Shown piece by piece: positions 12,771 through 22,755 of a stretch of 57,500 nucleotides of DNA; position 1 is the first letter of the stretch; each line of letters begins with the position of its first letter. Source of the DNA: Micractinium sp. NFX-FRZ. Taxonomy: Eukaryota > Chlorophyta > Trebouxiophyceae > Chlorellales > Chlorellaceae. The notes beneath the pieces were generated by a model that saw only the letters and a program-made list of their open reading frames with translations, had not been told where the DNA came from and did no database searches. The position numbers and the translations under genes are program-made. The DNA is taken from assembly GCA_029339195.1 (NCBI GenBank), contig JAPTJF010000407.1, positions 1 through 57,500 of the forward strand. The letters run 5' to 3'.

Positions 12771-15700
12771 ATGGCGCGCTGCCAGCAGGCAGGGAGCCGG
12801 CTGCTGTTGGCATATGCCCTGCTGCTTTGGTTTGGCGGGGCAGCGGGCCAGGCGGCCAACGGCAAGGCGGCGGCGCCAGTGGCGGCGCCCGGGCCGGCGC
12901 CCACCAACAGCACAGGCGCTCTCGGCAACAGCTCATCTGCTTTCGGCAATGGCACGGCAGCAGATGGGGGCAAGCTCATCATGTGCGTAGTGGACTGGGA
13001 GCCCATCGCAATGTGCAAGAGCCAGGCGCAATACAACCCAGGTGGGCACAGCGTTGGGTGCTTGCCACCCAGCCATTGTTGCAGTACACCCCACGCTGGC
13101 ACCGCTGTGCAGCGAAAACGGGGATGCAGCGGCACCCCCTCGCTGTGTGGCCCGCTGTGCTGTGGTCGATAGCCGCTCCTCACCAGCGTGAAAGCAATGC
13201 GGCAGTGCCCCCCGCAACGGCATGCTGCCGGCGGTGCGTGCAGCAAAGGGAGCAGTGGAGGGGGTGCGTGCCCGCTCCGTCACGCGAAAGCGCTCTCTCG
13301 TGGGTGCCGCCTGCCTGATCCCCGCACCCCGCCACTTGCTGCCCATCGCCCTGCGCGTGCAGCCAACTTCAGTGGGCATGACGTGGCGATGGTGCGTGAT
13401 GCAGCGGCTCTGCTGGGCCTGCAGGAGGGGGCGGACTGGGAATTCAGGGTGAGCCGTGGCATGCACGGCGCGCCGTGCGCTGTGCACGCCGCGCCCTGCT
13501 GACTGTGCGCTGTGCGCTGTGCGCTGTGCTCTGCATGGGGAGGGGTGGCGGTGAGCCGGGATGCTTGACGCGCGCTGTGCCTGCTCGTCTTTCCTGCCCA
13601 GCTCTTGGCAGGCAGTGCATCTCCCATGCTGGGTGAGCTGCTCACCAATGACTGTGGGCACTGCCACCGCCTTGCTCTGCGCCTTTGCAGAGTCTGCTTC
13701 TCGTTCTCGACCTCCTCCTCAACAGCTCCTTTCCCATGGGGGGCTGTGAGCATCACCGCCTTGCTCCGCCTCCGCAATTGTCTACGTCTTCTCGCTCCCC
13801 CCAACACCTTTTCTCACGCCTTCCCGCGTCATCGGACCCACGTTTCCTGCTTCTTCTCCGCAACTCCTCCTGCCGCTGCCTGCAGTGCGACTCCTTCTCC
13901 ACGATGGTCAAGTCATTTGCTTCTTCTTCTCCCTTTCCCTCCTTCCCCTCCGCCCCTGCTGCCTGCAGTGCGACTCCTTCTCCACGATGGTCAAGTCGTT
14001 GACCAACTCCAGCGGCCCCTGCTCCGCCGCCGCCAGCGGCATCACGATCACCAGCGAGAGGGAGGCGTCGGGCATCAAGTTCACGTGTGAGGGGCCTGCC
14101 TGCTTCCTCCTTGCTGCTTGTGCGCTTCTTTTCGTGGACTCCATCTGCTGTCTGTAGTGGGACTTCTCTTTCTCCACCATGGTCAAACTCAGGTGTGAGG
14201 GGCCTGCCTGCTTGCTGCCTCAACTGCTGCTTGTGAGGCCGGCCTGCTTCCGATTTGCTGCTTGAGGGGGCCGGCCCGCTGCCTGCCCGCTGCCTGTTGC
14301 CTTGTGGCCTTGTTGCTCTCCTGCTGCGCTGCTTTGCTGCTGCGGTGCCTTGTTGCCCTGCTACTCGCAAGACTTCGCCATTGTGCCAACCTGCCTGCGC
14401 TGGCAGGGCTGTGATCGCAGCACATCTATTCATTTGCCCACCCTGCCCCCCGCTGCAGACCCCTACTTCAAGTCCAGCCTCAGCACGCTGGTGCAGGCGC
14501 AAAGGCAGACCAGCGACGGCTGGGGGTTCACCCGCCCCTTCTCATGGGACCTCTGGCTCGCCCTCTTCATCACCCTTCTCCTCTTCCCGCCCATCGTCTT
14601 TGTCGTGGAGTTCCTCTCACTGCGCAAGGCAATCCACAGGTGGGCGTGCCTGGGCTCGACAGCCCTGGACTTGCGACCGCTGCCCTGTCGCTGCTGGCCG
14701 CCCCGCGCACCCAGCGGCAGGCAAGGAGCTGTCCGCCCCTGCCCCTTGCTCCGCGTTCCAGACAGGCTGCACTTGCTGCCGTGCCTGCAGGGGTGACGTG
14801 GCGCCGGGCGTGGTGGAATCCGCGTGGCGCGGCGCCATTACTCTTATGCTCATGGACAGCTTCCCCGTGACTTCCCAGGGGGCCCGTGTCGCAGTGCTGT
14901 GCTTCATCTTCCTGGCCCTGCTGACCACCAGCACGTGAGCACGCTTTGCCACCCACCGCGCCATGCTGTGCCATGCTGTGCCATGCTGCGGCATGCTGCC
15001 CATCCATTCCTCAGTTTGACATTCCGCTCCCGCCTTGCTCGGCGGCACCACCCCGTCTCACGCGCGCTGCGCCATGCCGCGCCGTTCCAGTTCCGCTGCC
15101 GCCAGGCGCAGCTGCCAGCTGATGTTCCGCCCACAATGGCGCTTCGCCTCACACCGCCCTGCCCTGCTGGCTCAACTAACGGTGCACCACCCCGCCACGC
15201 CCCTGCCCTGCAGGTACACGGCTAATCTGGCTGCCTTTGTGACGGTCAACACCATTGCCTCCCGCATCACAAGCGTGGCGGTGAGCCGGGCGCGACTTTT
15301 GCATGAATGAGAGCAGCCAGCGGGTCGGGGCGCGACTGAAGGGGCTCAGCCAGTCAGTGGGGCACGTGCTGGGGCAGCTGGCAGGCTGGACGGGGCGCAT
15401 GGTTTGCCAGCTCTGCTGTGCACGCAGAGCCTGCTGCGCGTGGTTTGCCAGCTCTGCTGTGCACGCAGAGCCTGCTGCGCGTGGTTTGCCAGCTCTGCTG
15501 TGCGTGGTTTGCCAGCTCTGCTGTGCATGCGGAGCTTGCCGCACGCTGCCGCACTGCTGCCAGCGCCGCCGCGTGCCAGATGGCCTGGGCAGGCCCGTGC
15601 TGGTCTCCCGGTTGTGCACTCCTCACAACCTCCCATACACGCCTGCCCGCCTGCCTGCCCACCCTCGGTGCCCCCCGACAGGACCTGCGCGGCCGCGCTG

Positions 15701-18163
15701 TGGGCACCAGCCCCATCTACATTGAACGGCTGCAAAAGTACGGCATCCAGGTGGGCAGGGGCAGTCACTTCTCAACTAGTTGAGGCGAGTAAGAGTAATC
15801 AAGTAGCCTCGGCGTGCATGTTTGTGGCTCTGGTACTGCTGCTGGGCACGCACAAACGGTGCAGGGAGGTGGGGATAGCTCCCAGTTTGACTGCATCCCA
15901 TCCTGTTCCGCCCTGCTGCATGCATCCCCTCTTCCGTGCGTGTCACCTTCTGCAGGGCATCCCCTACCCGCTGTCCGACGGCTCAGACTACCTCGCCTGG
16001 CGCGACCTGGTGTCCTCGGGCCAGCTGGCCGCCCTGGTGCGCGACACCCCCGCGCTGCAGTGGCTGGCCAACACCGCGCCGCTGTGCGACGTGGTGGTGC
16101 TGCCCCAGCAGATCGAGCCCTTTGACTATGGTGAGCCGGGGTGGCGGGGGGCGGGGGAGGGAGTTTGTGCCGCAATTTTGTGCCCGGAAGTGCAAATGCT
16201 CAGCAGATTGAGCCCTTTGACTATGGTGAGCCGGGGGGAACTGGCGGCCAAAGTGCCTGGGGCCGACGTGAATGAACAAGAAGGGACGCCCCACTTGCAG
16301 CAGGGCGGCACTGATGAGGAAAGTTCCGTCCAGCCATCAGCACCTCCTCCGTCCATCCCCTCTGTGCATCTCCCTGCCGCATGTGGTCTGCCTTGTAGGA
16401 TGTGCTTCAACCGTCTCCCTCCTGAATGGGTTGGCCTCACGCTGAAAGCTTTCACTGAGTGGGTACATACTTATTATTGACAGGAGTGGGCTTTTTCTGT
16501 GCGCCTCCCTCTTTGCCGCTGAAGGCATTGCTTTCCACTCCAACACGAGCGAGGAGGTGGTGGACGCGTGGGGGCGCGCCGTGCTCAGGCTGCAGGTGGG
16601 TAACAGGGCGGGGCAAAGCAGGGACAGGCAGCAGGGAAGGCAGCAGTGCAGGCGCGATGAGCAGAAGGCAAGCAGCGTACTTGGGCTGGCACCTTGCCGG
16701 GCTGCAGTGTGTGAGGGTGGTGTACTCCAACTAGTATGGTCTCGTCTATGTCGTCCTGCTCAGCCATCCACGCCCCTCTGCTGCCCACATGCCTGCTGCC
16801 ACAGGAGGACGGCACGCTGCAGCAGCTGCGGGAGAGCTGGATTGTCAGCAGCACCAATGGCTGCCAGGTCATCTCGCAGGTGCGTGCATTTGTGGTTTTC
16901 CTTGTGCCACATTGTGTGACTTTGTGTGTGGTTGGAAGCCGGGTCGAAGAGGAAGATGAGTGGGTTTTTTGTGTTGGTGTTGTTTCGCTGTGGTTTGTGC
17001 ACCCCTTCCGCCAGGCTGCAACTGCGCTTGGTTCCCTGGCTAGCTGCCGGCCATTGCTGTGCTGGTGCACACAAACCTCCAACCTCACCTCGCACCCGCC
17101 ACCCGCACCCCCATGTCCACTGCTGGTCCACCATAACCTGCCCCGCCCTGCCCGCACTGTGCCCCCAAACTTGTGCAGCGACCTTCACTTCCGCCTGCTC
17201 CCTGCTTATCGCCGCCTCTCCCCTCGCCTCCACTTGCCCAGGCTTGCCCCTCTATTGCGATCGCACATCAACTGCAACCCCCTGAGGCAGTTTAACACCA
17301 GGACCTCTCAGGGTCTGTCTTACGGCCCACCCCTACCGACCCCGCCCCCTCAACCCTTCCCTCACCCCCTTTACCCCTGCCCCCTCACCCCCTTCCCCAA
17401 CCCGCAGGTCAATCGCAACGCCGAGGCGGTTGGGTTCCGGGACTTGGCGGGGCTTTGGATCATTCTGGGGGCAGGCATTGCCGCTGGCGCGCTCATCATG
17501 GTGGGCCAGCGCTGGATGCGGCGGTACCGCAAGCTCAACGGCCTGGATACTGGCGGTACCGCCCCCACCCAGCGCTTCTATGATGGCGCCCAGGAGCCGC
17601 TGCCGGATGAGCGCAGACCGCAGCGGCTGCTGTCCTCGGTCGCTGCCTGGGGGCGGCGCAGCCGGCGCATGCTGAGCCTGAGGCGCATGAGCGTGGGGCG
17701 GGAGCAGGATGGCAGCGTGCGCAGCGTGCGCAGCGACAAGTCAGTGCACATGGTGGCCCCTGGGGAGCGGCCCGAGAGCACGCAGGCGAATGGCGCCGGC
17801 GCGGAGCGTCCTCTCCCAGAGTTCAACACCCCTGCCACTGCCTGCACCTGGGACCTGGAGAGCGCACCCAGCTCAACGTTGCCAGCTGGCGCCGGCTCTG
17901 CGCCTCCACACTCCGCAGCCCCCACGCCGCCCGCCGCATCGCCCACGGCACAACACGCGCAGCAGTTCCAGCGCACCTTCTCTGCCGCGTCTGCTGCTAG
18001 CCCCGGCCCCGGTCGCGGCCCTGGGGAGGCTCAGGACGGCGGCGGCGGCAGCTCCCGTGGGCTGCGCCGCGTCAGTGCGCTGGAGGTGGCTGACAGCATC
18101 TATGCCGCCCAAAAGTGGAAGAGCCGGATGAAGACGGGGAGCAGCCCCAGGCTGGCGCTTTGA
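12771..18163 (+). CDS. GLR: Ionotropic glutamate-receptor-like channel
   Basis: Ligand-gated cation channel of the glutamate-receptor-like family. A signal peptide (LLLAYALLLWFGG) begins at Met 12771. It is followed by a short Ala/Pro linker and the first ligand-binding half (exons ~12771-13041, ~13362-13448, ~13601-13650, ~13969-14084, then from 14459). M1 is DLWLALFITLLLFPPIVFVV, ending near 14640. The pore loop is at 14791-14934 (AWRGAITLMLMDSFPVTSQG). M3 carries the family gate motif YTANLAAF at ~15214-15282. The second ligand-binding half runs over exons ~15681-15750, 15957-16131, ~16520-16594 and 16804-16878. M4 (LAGLWIILGAGIAAGALIMV) opens the last exon, 17408-18163. That exon ends in a cytoplasmic tail of about 210 residues, rich in Arg and Ser, then Pro/Ala. 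The large N-terminal LIVBP-type domain of plant GLRs is absent, so the layout resembles minimal bacterial GluR0-type channels. It is divergent from GAD. Confidence 0.9.
13877..13918 (+). repeat. Echo of a GLR exon acceptor edge
   Basis: TGCCTGCAG and the next ~33 bases (CDSFSTMVKS codons) occur here and again at the true exon start, 13963-14004, essentially unchanged. Confidence 0.85.
14147..14219 (+). repeat. Collapsed third copy of the same GLR exon
   Basis: Has the acceptor edge (TGTAGTGGGACTTC, CCACCATGGTCAA) fused directly to the donor edge (GTGTGAGGGGCCTGCCTGCT). The middle of the exon is missing. It matches both ends of the true exon 13969-14084. Confidence 0.8.
15400..15545 (+). repeat. 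41-bp tandem repeat in a GLR intron
   Basis: Unit begins TGGTTTGCCAGCTCTGCTGT. Copies start at 15400, 15441, 15482 (cut to 23 bp) and 15505, the last diverged. Confidence 0.9.
16206..16240 (+). repeat. Echo of a GLR exon donor edge
   Basis: Repeats 16109-16142 (codons of QIEPFDY plus GGTGAGCCGGGG) with one or two changes, giving a second apparent donor 83-84 bp downstream. Confidence 0.85.
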
Positions 18164-18358
18164 TTGATTAGCCAACCAGGCTCTGATCGTGCGCCCTGCA
18201 GTGCCTGGCTGAGCAGTGCAGCAGCCCCAGGCTGGCCGGGTAGCCAGCCAGGCTCAGAGCATGCGGTCTGCAGGGCCTGGCTGAGCAGTGCAGCGGCCCC
18301 AGGCTGGCGGGCTAGCCAGCCAGGCTCTGACCGTGCGCCCTGCAGTGACTGGCTGAGC
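18141..18358 (+). repeat. 72-80-bp tandem repeat spanning the GLR stop codon
   Basis: About 2.8 copies marked by CAGCCCCAGGCTGG (CCCC at 18145, 18225, 18297) and GCGCCCTGCAGTG. The first copy includes the last codons and the stop. Confidence 0.85.
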
Positions 18359-18895
18359 CTCTGCCAAGCTGCTTAGCCAAGCCAAGCCTGCCAGCTGGCA
18401 AGCTCGGCCAGCCCCCTGCGGCGCACCACATGGCGCGCTTGTGCCACCACCACCATTCTACAATTTTCCCTGCTGTTCCCTTGTACCCTGCGTACCTCTC
18501 GCTGGACACGACTCCTCTGCTTTTCTGCCTTCTTCCTCCCTTCCGGCCCCTTTCTTTCCTTCCGTTTCCCGTACCACATGCCATTTCAGTTCATGTGCTT
18601 CAGATCTCTGCTTCATCACCCTCTGACTTCTCTCAACACTCATCCTGCTCTCCTGATCCCATCCTGCTCTCCTCATCCCAATCGCCACGCTGCAAGCCCT
18701 TGTTATCCACCCTGCTGCACTGAGCTCACTCTCGCGGCTGCACAGCGTTTCTACAAACACACACCAAGGGTGACGTGATTCGTGTTTGCCTGGCCAGCAG
18801 TCAAAATGCGTAGCATTTCCTTTGCAGAACAGAATGTACGCAGCATGTTGGTGTCCAACCGGTGACGTTCACGCAAGAGCAGGGATGGTGTGGAG

Positions 18896-21800
18896 CTATT
18901 GTTGCCGCTGCTCCTGCACAGCGGCCAGTGTGGAGAGCAGCACCCGCTTCTTTCCAGCTCGGTACGTGACAGCTGTCGCCAGCTGCTCCATCCGCACCTC
19001 GCCCAGCGCCGTCGCCGCCGCCTGCCCGCCCGCCGCCTGCCCCTGCTGTGCCTGCTGTGTCTGCTGCTGCTGCAGGTACCGCAGCACTGCTTCGTCCTCC
19101 TCCAGCGTGGTGGGGTAGCTGTCCAGAAGCTGGCGGCAGCGGCGTGCCAGGAACTCTTTCAGGCTCAGGGGAGTGCGCCCGTCAGGGCTGCCCCGTCCGG
19201 CGGCCAGCAGCGCCTGTGCTGCGTGGATCAACTGGGAGTCCAGACCGTTGGCGGTGGCCACCATCCTGCCAGGCAGGGAGGGAGGGAGGGAGGGACATAT
19301 CAATTTCGAGACATCAAAGAACAATAAACATGAAAATACAAAGAGAGGAAGCGGTGGCCACCATGCTGCCAGGCAGCGAGGGAGGGAGGGATACAGGAAC
19401 TTGAGGTTTGAAATTGAGTGATGAGGTTGAGGGATACAGGAACTTGAGGTTTGAAATTGAGTGATGAGGTTGAGGGATACAGGGCTGGCGATAGTTAGGG
19501 CGGGAGTACAGGAAGTTGAGGTATTCAGAGAGCGGGGTGTGGCCGCCATCCTGCCAGGCAAAGCGGGGGTAGAATGAAGGAGGTTTGTGTCGGCACGGCG
19601 GGGTGGTGAGGAACAGCCGAGTGCATGCCGCCCAGGCGGCAGTGTGACTGACACTGATGACAGCGATGCACAGGTGTGCGCACGGAGCAAACGGTGTGCA
19701 CGGGGCAGGGCAATTGGGCCATGAGCTGTGTTCCGGTCCCTGTGGCACGCCGCTGCATCACGCCACCTAGCGTGTACGCCCTGCGCTGCAACCATGCCTG
19801 CATGCCTGCATGCCTGCCGTGCCACCTGTGCCTGCCTGTCACCCTGTGGCCTTCCCTACCTAAAGTACTGCTCATGCGGCCCCAGCTCCTCTTCCAATGC
19901 CGCCACCGCCGCCTCCACCTCTGCCGCCTCCGCCTCCTCATCCCTCTCCTCCTCCTCATCGCCGCTCACTGACCTGAGCTTGAAGGTGGCCAGGTCGAAC
20001 AGGTCGTAAAACAGGACCGCTGCAGGGGGAGCAAAGAAAAGGACGCATCGAATGGCGGTGAGAGGGGTCGTAAACAGGACCGCTGCAAGGAAGGAGAACA
20101 GAGGCAACCATGCAGGACAATGGTGAGGGAAAGAAGTGAGCGTGAGGGGTGGAGGGGTGGAGGTGGCATGGCAGTGGGGCACCTGCATATGGGGCATGCC
20201 TACCAGCACAGTAGAGGCAAGCAGCAGAGGGCAGCAGAGCCACTTTGTGGCAGGGAAGCAGGCGGCTGCAGCAGGCGGCGGCAGCAGGTAGCTTGCCTGA
20301 ATCGTTGGGGTTGTGCTCGGGGGCGAAGCCGAAGAAGAGGAGGAACACGTCTGCAAACCGGGGAAAGGGAGGCAGGGCAGGAGAGGTGGGGAAGGTGGAG
20401 TGGTGATTGGTTGGGCCAGACTGGCTTGTTTGCACAGCTTCGGGAGGGTAGGCCGCCCGGCCAACCAGCATGCACAGGCATGGCGTTCAAAGCCCCAGGC
20501 AGCGCCTCACCCACGACTGGCCCCTGCACTTCCCACCCTGCCCGCTCACCCGAGGGCCAGCTTCCGTATGAGATGGTCACCTCCTCCCCCGCAGAGATGC
20601 CTCGCTCCCCCGCCACCAGCTCCAGCCGGCTCGGCTCCTGCCGCTGCGCCGCCGCCGTCTCCGGTGGGCACACGTCGTCCAAGGCGGCAGCGCCCTGGCA
20701 GCTGCCTGGAGAGTGGATGCACCTGCGGGGCGGGGAGGCGAGGGAGAGAAGGTTGGGAGGAGTGGAACTGAGGGGGGTTGGGCAGGCAACAAGCCTGCCC
20801 TGCCCTGCACCAGGCAACAACAACCCCAGAGGGAGACGGGCGCTGCAGTCAGCGGCAAGCTGCCTCCGCCCAGCCCCGTTCGGCTGCTCGGCTGCCATGC
20901 CCAGCTGCTGCTCAACAACTGCTGCCCCGGCCCAGCTGCCACTAAAACAATGCAGCCCCGGCCCATCCCGCCCTGCGTGCTCACCGGATGTCGGCGCTGG
21001 GCGTGAGGGTGTGATTGCACAGGTCGATTCCCGGGCACCACACGTGGGCGCTCTGCATCACAAAGCTGCGGCTGTGCACCTGCACGGCGCAACCGGCACA
21101 CGTACTGCTTTGTTAACGTGCAGTGGTGGTGACAGTGCGCAGAGCGGCGGCCGCGCTGTGCCATGTGACAGCATGCCCGCTAGCAGCAGGCTATCCATCG
21201 CAAGCAGCAACACACAGAGCTCTGCACCTGCCCTCAATTAGCTGTGGCTCTGCACCTGTGACAGCGCCCAGGCCACATCTTCTGCCGAGTGCGCGGCCCC
21301 CAGCTCCTGCACCCAGCAGAGGCACAAAAAGCGGGTGAGCAACGCGTCATAGCTTCTCTGATACATCTCCTGTAAGTAAATGTTGAGTTTGTCAAAACCC
21401 AATCTGGCTGTCGGTGCATGAAGTGCAATGCAAGTGCCAGACCAGGTGGCAGTCGAGACCTGCCGCCTGCCCGTCTCGTCCCACTGGTACTGCCACCCAT
21501 GCGCTTGCCGCCGCTTGCTCCCCCCTCACATCCCCGGCCTTGCGCCTTGGGCCCCGCCAGTGCGCCTGCACGACCCGCCACCCGCCCCTCGCCCTGCCCC
21601 CACCTGCACGCCCGCTTCATAGGCCTCCCGGAACTGCAGCGCCTCTGCTATCGTGTCCTCGTCCTGAAGCTCCGCCAGCTCAGCATCGCTCCAGTACAGC
21701 CAGGGCAGGTCCACGTGGCGTGGCAGCGCATCCAGCCACGGCTGCACGCTGCGAGCCGCAGCCTGCGCGTCGCCGCTGGCCGCCGCTGCCGCTGCCGCCG

Positions 21801-22533
21801 CCTGTCTCTCCAGCAGCTGGGCAGCCATGGCAATGCTCCATCGCGACTCATCCACACCCTCCGATGTGATGGCAGCAGTCAGCGGAACAGAGAGGATGAC
21901 CTGTCGGGGGCGGCAGCCCGGGGGGGCGGCGCGGCAGCACACACGGTTGCGGGCGCTGGCGGCAGGGGGTGTCCTGTCTCATGCCAAGGAACGGTTGCAC
22001 CACCTTCAAATGGATGCTGAATGCAGTTGCTGCACTCCGTGATGTGATGTGCCTTGTGGGCCGGCTCCTGCGTGTTGGCAAGCACCGCCCCTGCCCGCCT
22101 CTTCGGACCCCCCTTGGCCTTGGCAGCCCCGGCGCACCTCCTCTGGCTCGACGTCCGCCGTGGCCACAAGGCACCAGCCCAGGTTGCTGCCAGCGTATCG
22201 TCGCTCCACTTTGAGGCAGGCGGGAGTGGCGCCTTGGGTGTGGACGAGCCAGTCCAGCAGGGCGGTTTGCTGCTGCGGGTCCTGCTGCAGGACTGCTGCA
22301 GGAGCTGCCGGGCTGCTGCTGCCGCTGGCCGCTGCCACCGCTGGCGGCAGTGCGCTGCCAGCGGCTGTGCTGCACCGCCCACTCCTTCTCCTGTTTCTGT
22401 GGCTGCTCGTATCATGTTGAGAACATCCTGGCTTCCTTCCTGGTGCTGCAAGCGGCTGCAGGGGCCGGACATGTGCCGACGGGGGGTGAGCGGCACCCAT
22501 TGTGAGTGTGGCGCACGGCGGGGTAGCGGCCAT
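18896..22533 (-). CDS. SET-domain protein, Rubisco LSMT-type lysine methyltransferase
   Basis: Protein-lysine methyltransferase of the Rubisco large-subunit/SETD3-SETD6 group, probably plastidial. The first exon has a basic, Ser/Ala/Pro-rich N-terminus (Met 22533) that could be a transit peptide, then LERRYAGSNLGW-type start-of-SET sequence (seen as VERRYAGSNLGWCLVA). Next come DVILSVPLTAAITSEG, a helical insert, MYQRSYDALLTRFL, HVWCPGIDLCNHTLTPSADI (the D-x-x-NH cofactor motif), and GERGISAGEEVTISYG (the catalytic-Tyr motif). These are followed by LLFFGFAPEHNPND and a C-terminal LSMT-like substrate-binding region, including an acidic stretch near 19950 and a Gln-rich stretch near 19070. The stop is at 18896. 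About ten exons. It shares a short divergent promoter with the plastid carrier. Which protein it methylates cannot be read from the sequence. At least two of its introns carry exon-edge echoes. Confidence 0.85.
19351..19562 (-). repeat. SET-gene intron: two exon-edge echoes and a 43-bp tandem repeat
   Basis: The true acceptor edge is at 19250-19282 (TGGCAG then GATGGTGGCCACCGC on this strand). Copies are at 19351-19384 and 19537-19562. Between them a 43-bp unit (GGATACAGGAACTTGAGG...) starts at 19389, 19432 and 19475. Confidence 0.85.
20066..20092 (-). repeat. Second SET-gene echo
   Basis: GTCGTAAACAGGACCGCTGCA copies 20005-20026, the start of the exon reading VLFYDLFDL and its acceptor. Confidence 0.75.
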
Positions 22534-22755
22534 CTTGAGACAATTGAGTTGAGCAGGAACAACGTTGGTGGGTGGCCAGGGGTGGCCCGTGCTCTGCCGA
22601 CACCACAGCACAGCACCCCAGTGGCAACCCTTCCACACCCCATGCATTCCGCTTGCATGCATGAAGCATCGCTACCAGGGGTAAAGTGGAGTGTTTGTGA
22701 CAACGCCCGGTCGCTGCCGGTGGCGACCCGCACAGCAGCAGTTGGCCCAGCAAAT
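22534..22755. promoter_or_regulatory. Short shared promoter between SET methyltransferase and plastid carrier
   Basis: The two start codons are 222 bp apart on opposite strands, or about 120 bp if the carrier starts at 22657. This suggests a bidirectional promoter for two plastid-directed proteins. Confidence 0.5.

Noticed and set aside
15400..15545. 41-bp repeats as a CRISPR array
   Set aside because: Units are head to tail with no unique spacers and lie in an intron of a nuclear gene.
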